A stretch of 64,000 nucleotides of DNA. Source: Candidatus Syntrophopropionicum ammoniitolerans. GTDB taxonomy: Bacteria > Bacillota > Desulfotomaculia > Desulfotomaculales > Pelotomaculaceae. This document shows positions 58,063-64,000 of the stretch, one piece after another. Each line of letters opens with the position of its first letter. The stretch's first letter is position 1. The notes beneath the pieces are model-generated. The model ran no database searches. It saw only the letters and a list, made by a program, of their open reading frames with translations, and was not told where the DNA came from. A program made the position numbers and the translations under genes. Location: positions 27,077 to 91,076 of the forward strand of contig JABMJD010000007.1 of assembly GCA_013201395.1 (NCBI GenBank), written 5' to 3'.

Positions 58063-59916
58063 TTGCATTTTAGGGGGAGTGGCATTGTGAACAAGGTAAT
58101 AAAGAACCTGAGCATTTACTTGCTGATAGTTCTTGTTATTATCGCCTTGCTTAAATATACGACGCCCGCTGGAGACTTACCCGAACAGATCAAATATAGT
58201 AAGTTTTTGGATGAAATAAACCAGGGACAAATAAAAACAGTCCTGATCCAATCTGACGGTGAGACCAATCTCATATCGGGTGAAAAAATTGATGGTAAAC
58301 AGTTTGAAACCAAGGGCCCCGCTGAAGACACTACCTTGTATTCTCTATTGAGGGAGAAGCAGATCGAGTGGACCAGTGAGGAGCCTCCCCGGCCCGGATG
58401 GTGGGCCAGCCTTTTGACCACCTTACTGCCGATCCTGCTTCTAGTCTTCCTGTTTTTTTTCCTCATGCAGCAAACCCAGGGCGGGGGCAACCGGGTGATG
58501 TCATTCGGCAAGAGCCGGGCCCGGTTGCAGACTGACGATAAGAAAAAGGTGACTTTTGCCGATGTGGCTGGGGCAGATGAGGTTAAAGAGGAACTAGAGG
58601 AGATTGTCGAATTTTTAAAAAATCCAAAAAAATTCCAGGAGTTGGGGGCCAAGATTCCCCGGGGTGTTCTGCTTTTCGGGGCTCCCGGTACAGGCAAGAC
58701 CCTGTTGGCCAGGGCTGTGGCCGGTGAGGCTGCGGTACCGTTTTTCAGTATCAGCGGCTCTGACTTTGTGGAAATGTTTGTGGGTGTGGGCGCTTCCAGG
58801 GTGCGCGACCTTTTTGAACAGGCCAAGAAGAACGCTCCCTGTATTGTTTTTGTAGATGAAATCGATGCCGTGGGGCGCCAACGTGGCGCCGGCCTGGGCG
58901 GTGGTCACGACGAAAGAGAACAAACCTTGAACCAGTTACTGGTGGAAATGGATGGTTTTTCACCCAACGAAGGGATTATTATCCTGGCGGCTACCAACCG
59001 TCCGGATATTTTGGACCCGGCCCTGCTTAGACCGGGGCGTTTTGACCGGCAGGTGGTGGTTGACGCACCGGATGTTAATGGGCGCAAGGAAATCCTCAAG
59101 GTGCATATGCGGGGTAAACCTATTGAAGAAGAGGTTAACCTGGAGGTGTTGGCCCGCCGTACACCGGGGTTTACCGGGGCCGATCTGGCTAACTTGACTA
59201 ACGAAGCGGCCCTTTTAGCGGCCCGGAAGAACCAGAAGAAGATTACCATGGCAGACTTGGAAAGTTCCATTGAACGGGTGATAGCCGGGCCGGAAAAGAA
59301 ATCAAAGGTGATCAGCGAGAAAGAAAAATGGCTGGTCTGCTATCACGAAAGCGGCCATGCCCTGGTTGGATACTTGTTGCCGAACACGGATCCGGTGCAC
59401 AAGGTTTCGATCATTCCCAGGGGGCGGGCAGGGGGGTATACTCTCTTGTTGCCCAAGGAAGATCGCTACTATGCCACCAAGTCCCAGCTCCTTGATCAGG
59501 TAACCATGCTGCTGGCCGGACGGGTGGCCGAAGATCTGATTTTGAAGGAAATCAGCACCGGGGCGCAAAACGACCTGGAACGTTCCACCGACTTGGTGCG
59601 CAAGATGGTGATGGAATTTGGTATGAGTGACCTGGGCCCGATGACCTACGGAAGAAAAAATGACACGCCTTTCCTGGGCCGGGATCTGGCGCGGGACCGG
59701 GATTATAGTGAAGAAGTGGCCAACGCCATTGATGTTGAGGTGCGTCGCACTATAGACCGTTCCTATAAACAAGCCAAGGAGCTGCTGGAGGAACATATCG
59801 ACACACTTCATTTGGTGGCCAAGACCCTCTTTGCCAAAGAAACAATTGAAGCCGCAGAGTTTGCCGAACTAATGAAAGAGGCCGGTGAGGAAGTGCGGAC
59901 CGACGGACTAATATAG
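58063..59916 (+). CDS. ftsH: ATP-dependent zinc metalloprotease FtsH
   Basis: [36 protein letters not shown]. Start probably GTG 58087. Confidence 0.98.
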   Translation: MHFRGSGIVNKVIKNLSIYLLIVLVIIALLKYTTPAGDLPEQIKYSKFLDEINQGQIKTVLIQSDGETNLISGEKIDGKQFETKGPAEDTTLYSLLREKQIEWTSEEPPRPGWWASLLTTLLPILLLVFLFFFLMQQTQGGGNRVMSFGKSRARLQTDDKKKVTFADVAGADEVKEELEEIVEFLKNPKKFQELGAKIPRGVLLFGAPGTGKTLLARAVAGEAAVPFFSISGSDFVEMFVGVGASRVRDLFEQAKKNAPCIVFVDEIDAVGRQRGAGLGGGHDEREQTLNQLLVEMDGFSPNEGIIILAATNRPDILDPALLRPGRFDRQVVVDAPDVNGRKEILKVHMRGKPIEEEVNLEVLARRTPGFTGADLANLTNEAALLAARKNQKKITMADLESSIERVIAGPEKKSKVISEKEKWLVCYHESGHALVGYLLPNTDPVHKVSIIPRGRAGGYTLLLPKEDRYYATKSQLLDQVTMLLAGRVAEDLILKEISTGAQNDLERSTDLVRKMVMEFGMSDLGPMTYGRKNDTPFLGRDLARDRDYSEEVANAIDVEVRRTIDRSYKQAKELLEEHIDTLHLVAKTLFAKETIEAAEFAELMKEAGEEVRTDGLI

Positions 59917-59928
59917 TTTAGTTTATCA

Positions 59929-59958
59929 AACCCGCAGCCTGGAGCTGCGGGTTTTTTT
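59929..59958 (+). terminator. Intrinsic terminator after ftsH
   Basis: CCCGCAGC-CTGGA-GCTGCGGG-TTTTTTT. Confidence 0.9.
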
Positions 59959-59985
59959 TAAAAACAATAGAAGTGGAGGCAGATT

Positions 59986-60435
59986 ATGGAACGTACATAT
60001 TTAATGGTCAAACCCGACGGTGTACAGCGGGGCCTGGTCGGTGAAATTATTACCCGCATTGAGAAAAAGGGGTTTAAAATATCGGCGCTGAAAATGCTGC
60101 AAATTAGCCGGGAAATGGCTGAAAAGCATTATGGTGAACATGTGGGCAAACCCTTTTTTGAATCCCTGGTTGGTTTTATTACCAGTGGGCCGGTAGTGGC
60201 CATGGTTGTTGAAGGTAAGGATGTAGTAAAGGCGGCCCGGGAGATGATGGGGGCCACAGACCCGCTCAAGGCAGCGCCGGGTACCATAAGAGGTACAATG
60301 GGTATTGATATTGGCCGCAATGTGATTCATGGGTCTGATTCCAAAGAAAGTGCGGCCAGGGAAATAGCCCTGTTCTTTGATGAAAAAGAGCTGTGTGACT
60401 ATAAACGGGAAATTGATCGCTGGATTTATGAGTAG
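59986..60435 (+). CDS. ndk: Nucleoside diphosphate kinase
   Basis: [48 protein letters not shown]. Confidence 0.97.
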   Translation: MERTYLMVKPDGVQRGLVGEIITRIEKKGFKISALKMLQISREMAEKHYGEHVGKPFFESLVGFITSGPVVAMVVEGKDVVKAAREMMGATDPLKAAPGTIRGTMGIDIGRNVIHGSDSKESAAREIALFFDEKELCDYKREIDRWIYE

Positions 60436-60471
60436 CATGTCCGGGGAGTCTTTCCCCGGATAGCACAAGCA

Positions 60472-62250
60472 ATGAGGGGAGAATATTTTATGCCTTACGA
60501 TCCGACCAGGATGAGGGATTTTGAAATTGCAGAAGCGGCGGCAAAAAACATGCCCACCCCTGCTGACTGGCAGGAAAGATTGGGCCTGGAGAATGATGAA
60601 ATAATTCCCTATGGCCGGATCTGCAAGCTGGACAGCATGAAAATCATCAAGCGCCTGGCTCACCGGCCCCAGGGCAAGTATATTAATATCACCGCCATAA
60701 CGCCGACTCCTCTTGGTGAAGGCAAAACCACAACGGCTATCGGCCTGCTGCAGGGATTGAGTAAAAGGGGCTGCAGCGCCAGTGCCGCTATCCGCCAGCC
60801 TTCCGGTGGCCCGACCATGAACATTAAGGGTTCGGCCGCCGGGGGTGGCAATGCCCTGGTAATCCCGATGACGGAAATTTCCCTGGGGCTGACCGGAGAT
60901 ATAAATGACATCATGAATGCCCATAACCTGGCCATGGTGGCGCTGAACGCCAGAATGCAGCATGAAAGAAACTATGATGACAGGGAACTGGCCAAACGCA
61001 ATTTAAAACGTCTAGATATTGACCCCAAGCGGATAGAAATCGGCTGGATCATTGACTTTTGCGCCCAGGGCCTGCGCAACATCATCGTCGGCCTGGGCGG
61101 CAAAATGGATGGTTACCTGATGGAATCCGGGTTTGGGATTGCCGCCAGCTCCGAATTGATGGCCATCCTTTCTGTGGCCCGGGATCTGGCGGATTTACGT
61201 GGGCGGATTGGCAATATGATTGTTGCTTACGATAAAAATGACCGGCCGGTAACCACGGCAGACCTGGAAGTAGCCGGGGCCATGACCGCCTATATGAGAA
61301 ACACAATTAACCCCACCCTGGTGAGCACGGCGGAATACCAGCCGGTGCTTATGCATGCCGGTCCTTTTGCCAACATTGCCATTGGCCAATCATCGGTGAT
61401 TGCCGACCGCATCGGCATTAGGATGTCCGATTATCATATTACGGAGAGCGGTTTTGCCGCCGATATTGGTTTTGAAAAATTTTGGAATGTGAAATGCCGT
61501 CTTAGCGGCCTACAACCCCATGTTTCCGTGATCACCGCTACCATCAGAGCCTTGAAGATGCACGGCGGCGGGCCCCGGGTGGTGCCCGGTCGTCCCTTGC
61601 CGGAAGAGTATACCAGGGAAAACTTGCATCTGCTGGAACAAGGCATTCCCAACCTGCTCCACCATATTGAGATTGTTAAAAAATCCGGTATAAAACCTGT
61701 TGTCTGTATCAATGCTTTCTATACAGATACCAAAGAAGAGGTGGCCCTGGTCCGCCGATTGGTGGAAGAATCCGGTGCCCGTTGTGCCCTTTCCGAACAC
61801 TGGCTGAAAGGAGGCCAGGGGGCTCTGGAACTGGCCGACGCAGTGATCGAGGCCGGCAATGAAAAAACTGATTTTAAATACCTTTACCCGCCGGAAATGC
61901 CCTTGAGGCAGCAGGTAGAGGTGATTGCCAAAGAAATTTACGGCGCCGCAGGGGTGGCCTGGGCCGCTGGAGCCGAAGCCAAAGCCAGACGCTTTGAGGC
62001 TGATCCGGCCTACGCCGATTTTGCCACCATCATGGCCAAGACCCAATTGAGCATTTCCCACGACCCGACGCTAAAGGGTGTACCCAAAGGGTGGACGCTG
62101 CCCATCCGGGATGTTCTGGTTTTTGGCGGTGCCAAATTCCTGGTGCCCCTGGCCGGGGAAATTAAATTGATGCCGGGCACCGGATCCGACCCGGCCTACA
62201 GGCGTATTGATGTTGACGCCAATACAGGCAGTGTCAAGGGCTTGTTCTAG
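60472..62250 (+). CDS. fhs: Formate-tetrahydrofolate ligase
   Basis: [43 protein letters not shown]; start may be ATG 60490. Confidence 0.97.
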   Translation: MRGEYFMPYDPTRMRDFEIAEAAAKNMPTPADWQERLGLENDEIIPYGRICKLDSMKIIKRLAHRPQGKYINITAITPTPLGEGKTTTAIGLLQGLSKRGCSASAAIRQPSGGPTMNIKGSAAGGGNALVIPMTEISLGLTGDINDIMNAHNLAMVALNARMQHERNYDDRELAKRNLKRLDIDPKRIEIGWIIDFCAQGLRNIIVGLGGKMDGYLMESGFGIAASSELMAILSVARDLADLRGRIGNMIVAYDKNDRPVTTADLEVAGAMTAYMRNTINPTLVSTAEYQPVLMHAGPFANIAIGQSSVIADRIGIRMSDYHITESGFAADIGFEKFWNVKCRLSGLQPHVSVITATIRALKMHGGGPRVVPGRPLPEEYTRENLHLLEQGIPNLLHHIEIVKKSGIKPVVCINAFYTDTKEEVALVRRLVEESGARCALSEHWLKGGQGALELADAVIEAGNEKTDFKYLYPPEMPLRQQVEVIAKEIYGAAGVAWAAGAEAKARRFEADPAYADFATIMAKTQLSISHDPTLKGVPKGWTLPIRDVLVFGGAKFLVPLAGEIKLMPGTGSDPAYRRIDVDANTGSVKGLF

Positions 62251-62284
62251 AGCAGGGGGCGCTGCCGGCCGGGGAGGTATTTAA

Positions 62285-63481
62285 TTGCCGATTAATGTTT
62301 ATAGTGTCAGGGTTGATAATAAGGAAGAAGCCTACCGGGCTATTGCCGCAGTAGGTGCCGACAAGCCGGGCTGCCTGTGGATGACGCAGAAAGCAGTACA
62401 CCGGCTGGTGATGTTGGAAGGGATACAGTCCAGACAGGCCAATATTATGAAACAGGAAATGCTGAGCAAAGGCGGGGAGGCTGCGGTAGCCCGGGGCGTG
62501 GTAGAAAATGCTGTGCCGGAAACAAAGGTGCTGCTCATGGGCAGCCTGAAACAATATGAGGTTTTTCTGGCTAAACTAAAAAGTCAGCCTTTTGGATTAC
62601 CCGCTATTGCGGAACAGATCAGGGAGGTATTGGCGGCCCAGGAGGGCCTTGCTCCTTATGAACTGGACTGTTGCGGCCGGGTAATAACACTGGGTGCTGG
62701 AACATTGATTATGGGCATTCTCAATGTGACCCCCGATTCCTTCTCCGATGGGGGGAGGTATAATGACCCCGGCCGGGCCCTGGAAAGGGCCCATATAATG
62801 GTGGAAGAGGGTGCCGATATTATTGACCTGGGTGGAGAATCCACCCGGCCCGGTTTTTCGCCGGTAGATGTGGAGGAGGAGTTGGCCCGAGTGATGCCGG
62901 TGATCAAGGGGCTGGCCCGGGAAATAAAGGTGCCTATATCCATCGACACCACCAAAGGGGAGGTGGCCCGGCAGGCGCTAGCGGCAGGTGCCGGACTGGT
63001 TAACGATCAGTGGGGGCTGCGTGCCGATCCGGCCCTGGCTTGCATAGCAGCCAAATATAACGCCCCCCTGGTGCTGATGCACAATCAACGGGGAACTGCA
63101 TATGGGGATCTTCTTGGTGATATAACTAAATCACTAGGGGAAAGTACCGGCATGGCTCTGGCTGCCGGGCTGGCCAAGGAAAAAATAATTATTGACCCGG
63201 GCCTGGGATTTGGCAAAAACGCGGCCCAAAACCTGGCGGTTCTGCGCCGGCTAAAAGAGCTGCGCTGCCTGGGACAGCCTATTTTGGTGGGCCCCTCTAA
63301 TAAATCCACAATTGGCCAGGTTTTAAACCTGCCGGTGGAGGAACGAATGGAAGGGACAGCAGCTTGCGTGGCCATCGGCATCGCTAACGGCGCCCACATC
63401 ATCCGGGTGCACGACGTAAAAAAAATGGCCCGCATCGCCCGCATGACCGACGCCATCATCCACCCCACCGAGGGGACATAA
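62285..63481 (+). CDS. folP: Dihydropteroate synthase
   Basis: LIMGILNVTPDSFSDGGRYNDPGRAL, DIIDLGGESTRPG, VPISIDTTKGEVARQAL; N-terminal extension. Confidence 0.95.
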   Translation: MPINVYSVRVDNKEEAYRAIAAVGADKPGCLWMTQKAVHRLVMLEGIQSRQANIMKQEMLSKGGEAAVARGVVENAVPETKVLLMGSLKQYEVFLAKLKSQPFGLPAIAEQIREVLAAQEGLAPYELDCCGRVITLGAGTLIMGILNVTPDSFSDGGRYNDPGRALERAHIMVEEGADIIDLGGESTRPGFSPVDVEEELARVMPVIKGLAREIKVPISIDTTKGEVARQALAAGAGLVNDQWGLRADPALACIAAKYNAPLVLMHNQRGTAYGDLLGDITKSLGESTGMALAAGLAKEKIIIDPGLGFGKNAAQNLAVLRRLKELRCLGQPILVGPSNKSTIGQVLNLPVEERMEGTAACVAIGIANGAHIIRVHDVKKMARIARMTDAIIHPTEGT

Positions 63482-63890
63482 CGTCCGGGGATATTCCCCC
63501 GACCCACAAAGCCCGACCCATTGGGGACATACCTTATCTACAAAGCCAATCCCCAAACAAAGATGTGTCCCCATTCCCCTGTCCTAGTCACTCCGGGGGG
63601 GGGACATTTCCCGGTGTCAAAGCATCCGGGGACATAACCCGGCATCAAAGCCCTGCCCCAAACAGGGCTGTGTCCCCGTTCCTATGTCAGGGCCACTCCT
63701 ACATATACGAGTTTCTCAAAAGAGGCCTGCAAAGCCCGGCCCTTTGGGGACATACCTTATCTACAAAGCCAGTCCCCAAACAAAGATGTGTCCCCATTCC
63801 TCTGTCCGAGTAACTCCGGGGACATAACCCGGCATCAAAGCCCGGCCCCAAACAGGGCTGTGTCCCCGTTCCTATGTCAGGGTAGCCCAT
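63472..63890. repeat. REP/BIME-like array of GGGGACA...TGTCCCC palindromes
   Basis: Four complete 50-bp units at 63523-63572 (A), 63628-63677 (B), 63746-63795 (A), 63818-63867 (B), plus partial units at 63472-63510 and about 63597-63627. Confidence 0.85.
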
Positions 63891-64000
63891 TAGTTCACCG
63901 GCTGACAACGCAGCTCCGCGTGCCCCTTATAATTGTGCGAGCTCATTCACCCTCGGGCTCAGGCAAACTCGCCGCTTTCGCGGCTCAAACAGTGCCTTCG

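Noticed and set aside
58116-58826. 236-aa minus-strand ORF opposite ftsH
   Set aside because: Antisense shadow of ftsH; low-complexity Ser/Arg/Pro-rich translation with no domain.
60001-60963. 320-aa minus-strand ORF opposite ndk/fhs
   Set aside because: Fully antisense to two unambiguous housekeeping genes; composition typical of a shadow ORF and no recognisable domain.
63472-63890. CRISPR array interpretation of the repeats
   Set aside because: Units are two different palindromic 50-mers with irregular spacing and no uniform spacers or cas genes.
63565-63908. Short ORFs (63565-63813 +, 63699-63908 -) in the repeat array
   Set aside because: They translate the GGGGACA palindromic repeats and carry no independent coding signal.
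1-64000. tRNA, rRNA, prophage or IS transposase genes
   Set aside because: Scanned for typical TPsiC motifs, rRNA-like sequence, integrase/transposase and phage motifs; none seen in the supplied ORFs or intergenic regions.

Overview
The window is a chromosomal core segment of a spore-forming clostridial Firmicute. Peptococcaceae / Desulfotomaculum-like is an inference from gene content and synteny. It follows the classic Bacillus subtilis order dnaX-ebfC-recR-bofA ... csfB ... tmk-holB-ricT-yabA-rsmI-abrB-metG-tatD-yabE-ksgA-yabG-ispE-spoVG-glmU-prs-ctc-pth-mfd-spoVT-mazG-rqcP-yabP-yabQ-divIC-yabR-spoIIE-tilS-ftsH ... folP, with lineage-specific insertions. These include a korABCD-type 2-oxoacid:ferredoxin oxidoreductase operon, a protease/YG-repeat operon behind yabG, a triple-CAP secreted protein, SPOCS/DUF3794 proteins and ytrH-ytrI. 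Several expected neighbours (rnmV, veg, fin, hpt, purR) are not seen. The left edge holds the 3' end of an SRP RNA, and a T-box leader precedes metG. No CRISPR array, tRNA, rRNA or prophage was seen. Points most worth a second look: (1) an alternating A-B-A-B array of 50-bp GGGGACA...TGTCCCC palindromic (REP/BIME-like) units after folP, with a repeat-like motif supplying the folP stop codon, plus a probable degenerate relative after spoIIE; (2) a spoIIE promoter with a 21-bp spacer and a perfect 12-bp inverted repeat around the -10; (3) spoVG apparently starting at a non-canonical ATT/ATA codon behind a sigma-H-like promoter; (4) a terminator hairpin that would also sequester the Shine-Dalgarno of a SpoIID/LytB lipoprotein; (5) a yabG-linked protease operon with uncharacterised partners. 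I found no strong evidence for a wholly new defence or mobile system. No database searches were run, so all product calls are by motif and family recognition.
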